NCBI RefSeq assembly: GCF_010389155.1
Contig: NC_057764.1
Span: 43,470,275-43,534,274, forward strand
Origin: Erigeron canadensis
Taxonomy: Eukaryota > Streptophyta > Magnoliopsida > Asterales > Asteraceae
Length of the DNA: 64,000 nt
Direction: 5' to 3'
Shown here: piece by piece, positions 21,584 through 34,250 of the stretch
Layout: each line of letters begins with the position of its first letter
How positions within the stretch are numbered: position 1 is the first letter of the stretch
The notes under the pieces: model-generated
What the model was told of the DNA's origin: nothing
Databases searched by the model: none
What the model saw: the letters and a program-made list of their open reading frames with translations, nothing else
Translations under genes and position numbers: made by a program

Positions 21584-24500
21584 ATGGCTCCTAAATCTTC
21601 TTCTTCTTCATCTCGTACTCGTGATGTGAATCTACTCACTGCTGAGTACATTCCATCACAAAATGTTATTCGTGCCACTGGTGCTCCCATAAGCTCTAAA
21701 CTTATTAAATTAAATCCAAATAATCCAATGGCATCTCTTCAAGGGCTCCAGGCCGCTGACTCTCTTATAGGGAGAATCCAATCCTTTCTTCGGATTTCTC
21801 CCCTCAGCGATGCCTTCTCTTTGAATCCACACAAGCTATTTCATGACTACTTGTGTGAATTCTGGTACACTGCCTCTCTTTCTGAGGACTGCTCATCCAT
21901 CTCCTTTTCTCTAAAGGATGGGTCAGTCCCGTGTACCATCACCACTGAAACGTTGAGGGAAGCCCTTAACCTCAACTACTGGAGACATAATGAAACTCCA
22001 GTGGTGATTTCCTCCAATATTAATTTCCGCCAGGTCTTCCTTGATATGGGAAATAAGGAGATGGTGGAGGGGGATGTGTTGAAGACCAAGGGGTCCATTA
22101 CAATGAAAGGGCTTTCACCATCCTGGAAGTTCTTTATGGTCCACTTGGTGGAGAGTTTGGGAGGGAGTTCTGGTGGATTGGACCAGATAAACTCCTTTCA
22201 GGCAGAGATGGCTTACTGCCTTTGGAATGGACTGAGGGTGGACTTTGCAGGTATTTTGTTCAGGAGCCTGGTGTTCAAGTTGAAGGGCAACAGGGGTCCT
22301 TGTGTTCCCTTTTCAAGATTCCTGTCCCTTTGTTTTATTCAGATTCTGGGCAGAGAAGAGTACAACAACACACAATCCTTGTTCTCTGTGCCAGAACTGT
22401 TGAGGAATCTGGACAACCTGGTGTCCACTTCTGATGAAGTCCAGATGTCCCCGAGAATGATTTTTGCATTCTCTAAAACTGATGCACCACAATCTGGTGA
22501 ATCAGAAAGGCAACTGGGCGGGCCTCAAAATAATGAGGGACCCACCGGTTCGTCTACTGAAGTCATAACTGTGGCAGAAGCAGGAGTCCAGGCAGTTCCT
22601 AAAGCAAGAAGATCCTCTAAAAGCAGGAGATCAAGATCTGGACTTGCTGCACCTGACCAGTCACAATCTGTGATAGTGGTCTCTGAAGCCGCTGCCGGTG
22701 ATATTGCAACTGAGGATAGAGCAGTTGTGGTTGAGGCACCAGTCACCTCTGTCCAGGGAGAAGATGTTTCGGCAACGGATCCTCAAACTGATGATACCAT
22801 TGAGGCAACTCAAACTGGTCATCAGGAGTCTGAACAACTTGTTCAGCCACCCCCAACATTTATGGATCTTGGCATAAATGAGGGTGTGTTTCAGCTTGAG
22901 TCTTCGGACTCATCTGAGACGGAATCTGACCAGGAGATGGCTGATGCAACTGTACTTGATCAGCTCCCTTCTCTCCTTGGTCAACCCCAAGAACCACATG
23001 TTTCAGTTTCCCCAACTATTGTACAAAGCTTAGAAATACCTCCAATTTTCACCTCTCGCCAACCACTTTCTTCTATGGGTGTGCCTAGAAATAGACACAT
23101 CCTAACCCCACCGTCGCCGTCGTTCACACCTGAGCATTCTCAGCATGAACGACACATTGAATCTCTTCCCTTCATTTCTACAACCCTCCTCTTCTATCAA
23201 CTGATGCTACTGCAACTGGAGAACCAAATATTGTCATACCTCGTCCAGTTGCACCTGTAGCTTTTTCGGCTGGTCCAGTGACACCTTCTCCTCCGTCATT
23301 GGACAGCCAATTCGTGTCTTTCCAAGCCGATCTCTCGAACCTTCTCGCGAGGGTGGAAGAGATTCAAAAGACACTCGATAGGAACACCAAGTCCCTCTCC
23401 AGGTACCACAAGGATCACTTGCAAAATATTAAAGTGGTTGACCTGGGGATCAACAAGTTCTCTGCCAATGAGGACTTGGTGTTTGGCAAGCTGAACGAGT
23501 TAGTGGAATCCTCCAATCAACTGGCAACATCTTTAAGGGAGGCGTTCGCACTGACTCAATCTGGAGTCACATCTTCAATATCCAACCTGCTGAACAGTAC
23601 TGTCAGATCTTCAGAGGTTGATATTAAGAATCTGGAAAGGCAGGTGCAAGATTTATGTAACAAACCTGGCCTAGATGTGACAGAGCTTGGAAACCAGTTG
23701 GCCTCTTCAGTGGGTCTCAAGATTGAAGAAACCTTGGCTGCCAGTGAAAACAATTTGATTGAAAAGGTGATGTCTGAGATCACCAAGATTGCAGCGCCCC
23801 AGGTCGATCTCACTCCTATTACATCTGAGATTGATCGGTTGAGGTGCAGTCTGGATACACTGGCCAGCAAGGTCTCTGAACACTCAACTGCCATATCGGA
23901 TCTGACCACTGAAGTTGGCAAAGGAAGGGAGGGTGTGACTGAAAGTGTTAAGGAAGTCCCTGCAACTGGGCCTCTTCAGATGATCTCTCAATACTCAAAC
24001 AGATTTTAAAGAGTCAAGAGCAGACAAGTGGAAATGTAATGACTCAGTCTCAAGAGATCAATCATCTTTGGAGGACAGTTCGCATGCTTTGTGGAGTCTT
24101 CAAAGAGTGCAAGACAATGCAATCATGGCAGCCTCTAGATCGCCTGCCCTCTAGTCATGCCGATTTTGAAGCCATCAGGCAGGGACTAGATGCTGCCAAG
24201 GGGGAAAGGTCGGTACATGCCCCTCACACTCTTGTGAAGACTTCAAGTAAAGGAAGGAGATTGTGATGGCTACCAGTACTGAGGCTGGTGAGCAGGGTTT
24301 GAGGTGTTTGATGATGTGGTGGTAGGGAGTGTTGATAAGGGAAAGGCCATTGCTGATGAATCTATGGAACCGGCCACCGATGCACCAATGTTGGAAACTG
24401 GCAATGTCGATTTGTTGCCTCCAGTTACTGAAAGCGAGAGTCAGAAGTTAGCAAGAGTGGGATACCTGGTCAAGGAAAGGAAGAAACAAATGAAGGTGAA

Positions 24501-25311
24501 CCAATTCGAATCAAGAAGAAATCTTCCAACCCCTCTTGTTGATATCACTGATGCTCAACTCCTTGGCTTGACACTTGTTGAATACAAGAAGATCAAAGAA
24601 GATCCAAGAATAGTCAATGCACTGAAGGAGATGCTTGAAGTTGAACTGGACAAACACTACCAGGATGATGAGGCTGAACTGGATGCTAAGTGTTTGAATG
24701 TGTCGGTGGAAAAGGCCAGAGAGATTAGGTCTGAAGGGATTCTCAAGAGGACTGAGCAGGTAAAGAAGGCGGTCACCAAAGTATTGAATCCACCCAAGTC
24801 CAAAGGGAGAAAACAAAAAGCCTTGCCAAGAGATGCAAATCTGAGGACTTGGGTAGAACCATCTGAACCCACAACTGATGATATTCGAGCTGCTACACAA
24901 AAGCTGAGCACGAGCAAAATCAAACTGACAAATGAATCTGAAGCTCGCACATACTTGTCAGATGTACAGCGTCGAAGGCACAATAGAGGCAGGATTACTG
25001 ATGTTAAGGTTTCAATCAAGCCTGGTGCCAAGCATTTTGTTGTTGAGGTACAATACTTTGGTGGGCCTAAAAGGACAACTGAGAACCCGGATGTCCATCA
25101 GTATGGTCATTCCGAACATGTTGAAATGTTGAGGTTGCTGGAGGGGAGACAGAGGAAGAATAAAGTTGAAAGAGGCTGGGAGTACGTATTGCAAAATCTT
25201 ATCAAGTTCAAGGAAAACATTGAAGAAAGATTAGGCCTTGATCCTGAGGATACTCAGCCAATTTCATCAGTCTCAAAAAGAAGGAAAACTGGCGAAGGGC
25301 CATCTGTTTAA
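21584..25311 (+). pseudogene. Sirevirus extra (env-like/accessory) ORF, first copy, frameshifted
   Basis: The first segment (21584-23260, 558 residues) begins MAPKSSSSSSR, has a folded-looking N-terminal region (FWYTASLSEDCSSISF, WKFFMVHLVESL, VDFAGILFRSLVFKL), then an acidic, Ser/Thr-rich linker. Later segments (23278-24009, 24039-24266, 24304-25311) carry heptad-like coiled-coil stretches (NLLARVEEIQKTLDRNTKSL) and a basic C-terminal region (PPKSKGRKQKALPRD). Successive segments change frame by one. Comparison with the second copy shows one-base losses near 23190, 23969, 24249 and 24292, so this was one ORF of about 1240 codons. Such post-pol ORFs are known in Sireviruses and have been called env-like. 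I see no signal peptide or convincing membrane anchor, so an envelope role is unsupported. Function unknown. Confidence 0.75.
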
Positions 25312-25583
25312 GTTTTCCTTCTAACTATCTGCTTGTAATTTTGTATACTTTCTTGTAACTTATTTGTAAATTGTGTGTATATACAAGTTGCCAGATTGTA
25401 ACTCACAAGTAAGATATCTGATAGGATCTACAAGCTTTAAAACAAAATCCAAGACATTTGATGATCTATAAAAATGTCTTGGAAACTCAATAGGTTTTAT
25501 CAAACTCAAGTATTTCAAACTTAAACTTGTATAGAAACAAGTTTGAAATCACTTGACAATATTTCAGGACAATTAGGGGAATT
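25312..25583 (+). other. 3' untranslated region and polypurine tract, first copy
   Basis: A non-coding stretch between the extra ORF and the next LTR. It ends in a short polypurine tract, AGGGGAATT at 25575-25583, directly abutting the LTR TG. This is the expected plus-strand primer site. Confidence 0.7.
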
Positions 25584-26542
25584 TGTTAGGTCCAGTTTAA
25601 GCTAAACTGGAGCTCTCCAGTGACATCTGGAGAGCATGAGGAATTGTCCGAAATATTAGAAGTCCAGTTGCATTGTACAGGTTTAGCAACTGATGACTTC
25701 CTCCAGTTGAGATCAGAAGACTAGAATCTGAAGACCTTCCAGTTGAAGTCAAAGACAACAAATGGAAGATAGAGATTGGCAATGGCAGCGAAGCCCAGTT
25801 GACAATCTACCAGATCAATCAACTGGAGAATCCTCCAGTGTAAATGCTCTTACAAAGCTTTACACTGATTACGAGGAGGACCTTTTTACTCTACATCCTT
25901 TTCCCGGACAATGATATTGTCTTTGGATAAAGATACAAAGATGTAGAGTGGTTGAATAAAGTACCTTTTGTCTTACTTTATTTAACACACACAAAGGATT
26001 ATTTAAACAATACTTTTGTGTGCTGTCAACCATATTTGTACGTCGAAGTTGAGATCCCCATGCTCAATCTTCGACTATAAATAGAGGTCCTTGCACAAGC
26101 TGTTTCAAAACTTTGCAAATACATATATTCTGCAATATTGGTGAACTTGTGCAATATTCTCTCAATCGCAAAAGAAACATTTCACAACTCTAAGTGTTTC
26201 GATTGTTTAGGAGAATTTCCAAGTTTAGATCAATTGTAATTCATGGGTTGTTAGGATATTTACATCTTGTATTATCTTGGTTCCGCAACAACCTTGTATT
26301 TTATTTAAACAAGTAATAAATAAAATACACTTGAAAATTACATATTGTCTCACCAGTTTATATACTCGTCATTTATATTTTGCATGTATTAATATTTTGT
26401 CACCTTAATACTTAATTCCAGTTAACCTGGTACACGATCATCTAAACTGGTCACATCCAGATTAATTGATCGTGTTGCAAAGTTCACTCACCATCGACAT
26501 AGAGGTGTCTTCAGCCCCATCTAGTAATAGTTGGGACTAAAA
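25584..26542 (+). repeat. Middle Sirevirus LTR
   Basis: 959 bp, about seven shorter than the outer LTRs because of scattered one-base gaps (for example near 25905, 25965 and 26265) and a changed GTTTCAAAAC near 26102. Two substitutions near 25724-25734 are not shared with the outer LTRs. It ends exactly at the LTR end ACTAAAA, and the next base is an N. Confidence 0.9.
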
Positions 26543-26642
26543 NNNNNNNNNNNNNNNNNNNNNNNNNNNNNNNNNNNNNNNNNNNNNNNNNNNNNNNNNN
26601 NNNNNNNNNNNNNNNNNNNNNNNNNNNNNNNNNNNNNNNNNN
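26543..26642. other. Assembly gap (100 N)
   Basis: Exactly 100 unknown bases, the usual placeholder for a gap of unknown size. Real distance and content are unknown. The primer-binding site, gag and the start of pol of the second copy would lie here if the tandem is real. Confidence 0.97.
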
Positions 26643-29569
26643 GGATGAGGACACCAACTGGCTGTGGCATAAACGATTATCCATCTAACTTCAAAACATA
26701 TTAACAAGTTGTCAAGAAAGCAACTGGTTGATGGGATACCTTGTTTCCCTTTAAAAAAGGAGAAGCATGTCCAGGGTGTGAAATGGGCAAAAAGAAAAGA
26801 GCCAGTTTTAAGACCAGGCAGAATTCAGCATCACTGAACCTCTTCACATGCTTCATATGGATCTCTTGGTCCAGTGAATGTTCAAAATAAAGCTGGTAAG
26901 AGATACACTTTAGTTGTGGTCGATGAATACACCAGTTTTGTTGGTGATATTTATCAGATCAAAGAGTGATGCATCTGGTGAAATTATCTCTCTCATCAAG
27001 CGAATTGAGCTCAAGTATACCAAGAAAGTGTGTCAGTTGCGAAGTGATAACGGTACAGAATTCATGAATAAAGAATTGGAGACATTTTGCACTGACACTG
27101 GCATTTCTCAAAACTTTTCGTCAGCTCGTTCTCCACAAAAATGGTGTGGTGAAAGGAAGAATCGAATTGATTGAAGCTGCCAGAAGTATGTTATCTGAAT
27201 CTGGTCTTCCACCTGTTTTGGGCTGAAGCTGTGGCAACTGCATGTCACACCCAAAACCGGTCAGTTTATGTCAAGAGACACAGGAAGACTGCCTATGAAG
27301 TCCTCAGGAATCGTAAACCAAATATTGGATATTTCCATGTATTTGGTTGTCCAGTTTACATTTTAAACGATTCCAGTCAGTTGGGAAAATTGATGCAAAA
27401 GCTGACGAAGGTGTCTTTGTGGGGTATTCAAATATTAGAAAAGCCTATAGAGTTTATAATTATAGACTCCAAAAGGTACATGAGACAATTCATGTCACGT
27501 TCGATGAATCAAATGAAGCAATCAACAAAGACCAACCCTGATTTATCTTCAGTGTCCCAGTTGATTTTGGTGTATCTGATCAGGTTCATCAATCAGTTAG
27601 TACACCAGAAAATGTTTCCAGACATCAAGTCTTGGAACCAGTAATGGAAAAGGAGAACATGTGTGACACCTCATTTATCCTTCTATCAGTTTTAACCTAC
27701 CTGAAAAACTGGTAATTGGATCTGATGTGCGTGCCACAACAACATCAGAACCAGTTCAAGCTTCTCCAGTTCTTCAAGATATACCTTTGTTTGAAGATTC
27801 ATGTCAACTCTTCAGTTGACACTGATGATGAAGTTGAAGTAGTTTGGACTGATCCTCCTCCAGTTGCTGCATCTGTTGGAGATCGTCAAGTGTCTTGCAC
27901 TGATGTTGTATTATACCAACCTAGTCAATACACTAAATGGACTGCTGCTCATCCATTGAGCAGATTATTGGCAATCCAGATAGTGGGGTTCAGACTAGAA
28001 GAGCCACAAGTGATCAATGCTTGAACGTCACCTTCTTATCACTGATTGAACCGAAGAAGATTGACGAGGCTATGGCAGATCCAAGCTGGGTTGAAGCTAT
28101 GCAAGAAGAACTCAACCAGTTCGAAAGGAACAACGTTTGGGAGCTTGTTCCTTGTCCTCCAGGGTTAAGAGAGAACCATTGGAACGAGGTGGGTCTACCG
28201 GAACAAGATGGATGAAGATGGCAACGTTATCAGGAACAAAGCTAGATTAGTTGCCAGGGTTATTGTCAAGCAGAAGGTGTTGATTTCGATGAAATTTTGC
28301 TCCAGTTGCAAGACTTGAAGCCATCAGAATTTTCTGGCTTATGCTGCTCACTTGCAATTCAAGGTTTTCCAGATGGATGTAAAAAGTGCGTTTCTGAATG
28401 GCACATTGGAAGAAGAAGTGTATGTTACGCAGACTCCAGGCTTCATAAATGAAAAGCATCCACATTGGTATATAGACTGAACAAAGCTTTATATGGTCTT
28501 CGACAAGCCCCAAGAGCCTGGTATGATACTCTAACTAAACATCTTCTCAAAAATGGTTTTCAAAGAGGTGCAATAGATAATACCTTGTTCATCTTGAAAG
28601 AAAAAGGTGATATCTTGCTGGTACAAATTTATGTTGATGATATTATATTGGGTCAACTGATGATGGAATGTGTAAAAGGTTTTCAAAAATTATGTCTCAA
28701 GAATATGAGATGAGTTTAATGGGTGAATTAACATTTTTCTTAGGTTTACAAATTAAACAAACCATGGATGGTATTTTTATTAACCAAGAAAAATATGTCA
28801 GAGATTTGTTGAGAAAATACAAATTTGATTCAATCCCATCAAAAACCACACCTATTTCAGCTCCATTAAATTTGGACTCTGACCCAAATGGAAACCAGTG
28901 GACCAAAAAGAATATCGTGGAATGGTTGGTTCACTGATGTATCTAACTGCCAGTCGACCAGATATAATGTTTGCAACATGTTTATGTGCCAGATTTCAGG
29001 CAAATCCAAAAGAATCACACTTGCATGCTGTTAAACGCATTTTCAGGTACCTGAAAGGGTGCCCTAGCCTTGGTCTTGGTATCCCAAAGGCTCAGGGTTA
29101 GATCTAATGGGTTATTCAGATTCAGATCATGCAGGTTGTAAGATTGATAGAAAATCCACAACTGGTGGATGTCATTTCCTAGGGGGAAAACTGGTGAGTT
29201 GGACCAGTAAGAAGCAGACTTCAGTCTCAATGTCTACTGCTGAGGCAGAATACATTTCTGCGGCCAGTTGCTGTGCCCAGATTCTCTGGATCAAAAACCA
29301 GTTACTTGATTATGGCATGAAATTCACAAGAACCCCAATCTTTTGTGACAACACCAGTGCTATTGCTATATCTCACAACCCAGTGATGCACTCAAAGACA
29401 AAGCATATTGATATCAGGTATCACTTCATTCGTGATCATGTTATGAAAGGAGATATTGAAATACATTTCATCCCACTGATAAACAGTTAGCTGATGTTTT
29501 TACAAAACCTCTTGATGAAAAGACTTTAAACATCTCATCAGTGAACTGGGTATGTTAAATCCTCATTAA
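26643..29569 (+). pseudogene. pol: Sirevirus pol, second copy, 5'-truncated by the gap and frameshifted
   Basis: It begins inside the GAG-pre-integrase region at [13 protein letters not shown] and runs to the TAA at 29567-29569. The sequence is almost the same as the first copy (from about 17933) but is broken by many one-base losses, for example near 26684, 26869, 26942, 27137, 27213, 27390, 27955, 28168, 28469, 28650, 28894, 29078 and 29474. Integrase, RT and RNase H motifs can all be found in pieces across three frames. About a dozen substitutions are also present, mostly silent-looking. The high density of mainly one-base deletions on a nearly identical background is unlike ordinary decay and suggests unpolished long-read sequence next to a gap. 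Confidence 0.88.
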
Positions 29570-30256
29570 ACTGAAGAGGCCCTTCAGTTGAGGATGGTCC
29601 AGGTGATCCTTGATTGGTTGGAGATTGAACGCCTTGATGTACTCAAAGACTAGTCACTGATCAAATGGATCACATTTTTAGGGGAAAAAGACTCAAAACA
29701 TTTTTCAAATAAATTATTGAAAAATGCAACTGAAGGTCATCAGTTGAAACTGGCATCTAAATTTTCTTTGGTTGCTAGTTTGGTCTTGTCTCAAAATGGT
29801 GGTCAGCCAGATTTCATAACGTTGTGTTTTACTTGGTGGATACTTGTGACACGTGATGTTACTCGAGTGCTAACCTCGCACTCACGACGTCACCTGACAT
29901 GTCTTACGTGTCAAGACTTTTGCTGAAATGTACTGCACTTTTATGGGTATTGGTGAAGTTAGTGGGTGAGTGGGAATACCAGCCGTCGTAGCATTAAATG
30001 CTTGATGGGAATTATTAAATATTTTGAATTCTCAAAATTTTGGAAAATAACTTTTACAAATTATTTCAAAATTTTGGAGACTAAAATATCTTTTCGTATA
30101 TTTTGGCAATATTTTACTGCCTATATATACCCCCACCAATATATCCGTCTCATTTACTTCTCTCAAAATTCCTTCATTTACTCTTTCAATCATTCACAAT
30201 TCGAGATCCTTTTCTCTCTTTCTTTTAAGTCCAAAACCCTAAATCTAAATTCACAA
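29570..30256 (+). promoter_or_regulatory. Spacer with promoter-like sequence, second copy
   Basis: The counterpart of 20888-21583. CACGTG is at 29850-29855 and the shorter TATA run TATATATA at 30122-30129, followed by the same pyrimidine-rich leader and ATG at 30257. Several one-base differences from the first copy lie in homopolymer runs. Confidence 0.5.
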
Positions 30257-33200
30257 ATGGCTCCTAAATCTTCTTCTTCTTCATCTCGTTCTCGTGATGT
30301 GAATCTACTCACTGCTGAGTACATTCCATCACAAATGTTATTCGTGCCACTGGTGCTCCCATAAGTTCTAAACTTATTAAATTAAATCCAAATAATCCAA
30401 TGGCATCTCTTCAAGGGCTCCAGGCCGCTGACTCTTATAGGGAGAATCCAATCCTTTCTTCGGATTTCTCCCCTCAGCGATGCCTTCTCTTTGAATCCAC
30501 ACAAGCTATTTCATGACTACTTGTGTGAATTCTGGTACACTGCCTCTCTTTCTGAGGACTGCTCATCCATCTCCTTTTCTCTAAAGGATGGGTCAGTCCC
30601 GTGTACCATCACCACTGAAACGTTGAGGGAAGCCCTTAACCTCAACTACTGGAGACAAATGAAACTCCAGTGGTGATTTCCTCCAATGTTAATTTCCGCC
30701 AGGTCTTCCTTGATATGGGAAATAAGGAGATGGTGGAGGGGGATGTGTTGAAGACCAAGGGGTCCATTACAATGAAAGGGCTTTCACCATCCTGGAAGTT
30801 CTTTATGGTCCACTTGGTGGAGAGTTTGGGAGGGAGTTCTGGTGGATTGGACCAGATAAACTCCTTTCAGGCAGAGATGGCTTACTGCCTTTGGAATGGA
30901 CTGAGGGTGGACTTTGCAGGTATTTTGTTCAGGAGCCTTGTGTTCAAGTTGAAGGGCAACAGGGGTCCTTGTGTTCCCTTTTCAAGATTCCTGTCCCTTT
31001 GTTTTATTCAGATTCTGGGCAGAGAAGAGTACAACAACACACAATCCTTGTTCTCTGTGCCAGAACTGTTGAGGAATCTGGACAACCTGGTGTCCACTTC
31101 TGATGAAGTCCAGATGTCCCGAGAATGATTTTTGCATTCTCTAAAACTGATGCACCACAATCTGGTGAATCAGAAAGGCAACTGGGCGGGCCTCAAAATA
31201 ATGAGGGACCCACCGGTTCGTCTACTGAAGTCATAACTGTGGCAGAAGCAGGAGTCCAGGCAGTTCCTAAAGCAAGAAGATCCTCTAAAAGCAGGAGATC
31301 AAGATCTGGACTTGCTGCACCTGACCAGTCACAATCTGTGATAGTGGTCTCTGAAGCCGCTGCCGGTGATATTGCAACTGAGGATAGAGCAGTTGTGGTT
31401 GAGGCACCAGTCACCTCTGTCCAGGGAGAAGATGTTTCGGCAACGGATCCTCAAACTGATGATACCATTGAGGCAACTCAAACTGGTCATCAGGAGTCTG
31501 AACAACTTGTTCAGCCACCCCAACATTTATGGATCTTGGCATAAATGAGGGTGTTTCAGCTTGAGTCTTCGGACTCATCTGAGACGGAATCTGACCAGGA
31601 GATGGCTGATGCAACTGTACTTGATCAGCTCCCTTCTCTCCTTGGTCAACCCCAAGAACCACATGTTTCAGTTTCCCCAACTATGTACAAAGCTTAGAAA
31701 TACCTCCAATTTTCACCTCTCGCCAACCACTTTCTTCTATGGGTGTGCCTAGAAATAGACACATCCTAACCCCACCGTCGCCGTCGTTCACACCTGAGCA
31801 TTCTCAGCATGAACGACACATTGAATCTCTTCCCTTCATTTCTACAACCCCTCCTCTTCTATCAACTGATGCTACTGCAACTGGAGAACCAAATATTGTC
31901 ATACCTCGTCCAGTTGCACCTGTAGCTTTTTCGGCTGGTCCAGTGACACCTTCTCCTCCGTCATTGGACAGCCAATTCGTGTCTTTCCAAGCCGATCTCT
32001 CGAACCTTCTCGCGAGGGTGGAAGAGATTCAAAAGACACTCGATAGGAACACCAAGTCCCTCTCCAGGTACCACAAGGATCACTTGCAAAATATTAAAGT
32101 GGTTGACCTGGGGATCAACAAGTTCTCTGCCAATGAGGACTTGGTGTTTGGCAAGCTGAACGAGTTAGTGGAATCCTCCAATCAACTGGCAACATCTTTA
32201 AGGGAGGCGTTCGCACTGACTCAATCTGGAGTCACATCTTCAATATCCAACCTGCTGAACAGTACTGTCAGATCTTCAGAGGTTGATATTAAGAATCTGG
32301 AAAGGCAGGTGCAAGATTTATGTAACAAACCTGGCCTAGATGTGACAGAGCTTGGAAACCAGTTGGCCTCTTCAGTGGGTCTCAAGATTGAAGAAACCTT
32401 GGCTGCCAGTGAAAACAATTTGATTGAAAAGGTGATGTCTGAGATCACCAAGATTGCAGCGCCCCAGGTCGATCTCACTCCTATTACATCTGAGATTGAT
32501 CGGTTGAGGTGCAGTCTGGATACACTGGCCAGCAAGGTCTCTGAACACTCAACTGCCATATCGGATCTGACCACTGAAGTTGGCAAAGGAAGGGAGGGTG
32601 TGACTGAAAGTGTTAAGGAAGTCCCTGCAACTGGGCTCTCTTCAGATGATCTCTCAATACTCAAACAGATTTTAAAGAGTCAAGAGCAGACAAGTGGAAA
32701 TGTAATGACTCAGTCTCAAGAGATCAATCATCTTTGGAGGACAGTTCGCATGCTTTGTGGAGTCTTCAAAGAGTGCAAGACAATGCAATCATGGCAGCCT
32801 CTAGATCGCCTGCCCTCTAGTCATGCCGATTTTGAAGCCATCAGGCAGGGACTAGATGCTGCCAAGGGGGAAAGGTCGGTACATGCCCCTCACACTCTTG
32901 TGAAGACTTCAAGTAAAGGGAAGGAGATTGTGTGGCTACCAGTACTGAGGCTGGTGAGCAAGGGTTTGAGGTGTTTGATGATGTGGTGGTAGGGAGTGTT
33001 GATAAGGGAAAGGCCATTGCTGATGAATCTATGGAACCGGCCACCGATGCACCAATGTTGGAAACTGGCAATGTCGATTTGTTGCCTCCAGTTACTGAAA
33101 GCGAGAGTCAGAAGTTAGCAAGAGTGGGATACCTGGTCAAGGAAAGGAAGAAACAAATGAAAGTGAACCAATTCGAATCTAGAAGAAATCTTCCAACCCC

Positions 33201-33978
33201 TCTTGTTGATATCACTGATGCTCAACTCCTTGGCTTGACACTTGTTGAATACAAGAAGATCAAAGAAGATCCAAGAATAGTCAATGCACTGAAGGAGATG
33301 CTTGAAGTTGAACTGGACAAACACTACCAGGATGATGAGGCTGAACTGGATGCTAAGTGTTTGAATGTGTCGGTGGAAAAGGCCAGAGAGATTAGGTCTG
33401 AAGGGATTCTCAAGAGGACTGAGCAGGTAAAGAAGGCGGTCACCAAAGTATTGAATCCACCCAAGTCCAAAGGGAGAAAACAAAAAGCCTTGCCAAGAGA
33501 TGCAAATCTGAGGACTTGGGTAGAACCATCTGAACCCACAACTGATGATATTCGAGCTGCTACACAAAAGCTGAGCACGAGCAAAATCAAACTGACAAAT
33601 GAATCTGAAGCTCGCACATACTTGTCAGATGTACAGCGTCGAAGGCACAATAGAGGCAGGATTACTGATGTTAAGGTTTCAATCAAGCCTGGTGCCAAGC
33701 ATTTTGTTGTTGAGGTACAATACTTTGGTGGGCCCAAAAGGACAACTGAGAACCCGGATGTCCATCAGTATGGTCATTCCGAACATGTTGAAATGTTGAG
33801 GTTGCTGGAGGGGAGACAGAGGAAGAATAAAGTTGAAAGAGGCTGGGAGTACGTATTGCAAAATCTTATCAAGTTCAAGGAAAACATTGAAGAAAGATTA
33901 GGCCTTGATCCTGAGGATACTCAGCCAATTTCATCAATCTCAAAAAGAAGGAAAACTGGCGAAGGGCCATCTGTTTAA
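30257..33978 (+). pseudogene. Sirevirus extra ORF, second copy, frameshifted
   Basis: The same protein family as the first copy, broken at other places. One- or two-base losses lie near 30335, 30435, 30656, 31119, 31520, 31553, 31684 and 32935, with a one-base gain near 32961. The stretch 31739-32992 is open across two of the first copy's breaks, and 32932-33978 covers the C-terminal part. The two copies thus show that the ancestral frame was continuous. Ser to Thr and Ile to Val differences and a few silent changes show that the copies are not simply identical. From about 31740 to the 3' LTR the second copy is cleaner than in its first part. Confidence 0.75.
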
Positions 33979-34250
33979 GTTTTCCTTCTAACTATCTGCT
34001 TGTAATTTTGTATACTTTCTTGTAACTTATTTGTAAATTGTGTGTATACAAGTTGCCAGATTGTAACTCACAAGTAAGATATCTGATAGGATCTACAAGC
34101 TTTTAAAACAAAATCCAAGACATTTGATGATCTATAAAAATGTCTTGGAAACTCAATAGGTTTTATCAAACTCAAGTACTTCAAACTTAAACTTGTATAG
34201 AAACAAGTTTGAAATCACTTGACAATATTTCAGGACAATTAGGGGGAATT
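33979..34250 (+). other. 3' untranslated region and polypurine tract, second copy
   Basis: A non-coding tail ending in the polypurine tract AGGGGGAATT (34241-34250) directly before the 3' LTR. It is one G longer than the first copy's tract. Confidence 0.7.

Noticed and set aside
21584..23260. Calling the extra ORF a retroviral envelope
   Set aside because: No signal peptide, membrane anchor or cleavage site is visible; env-like is only a historical label for this position.
24511..25031. Antisense frames over the extra ORF (129 and 124 codons)
   Set aside because: Mirror of a coding region with open opposite frames; repeated in the second copy only because the sequences are near identical.
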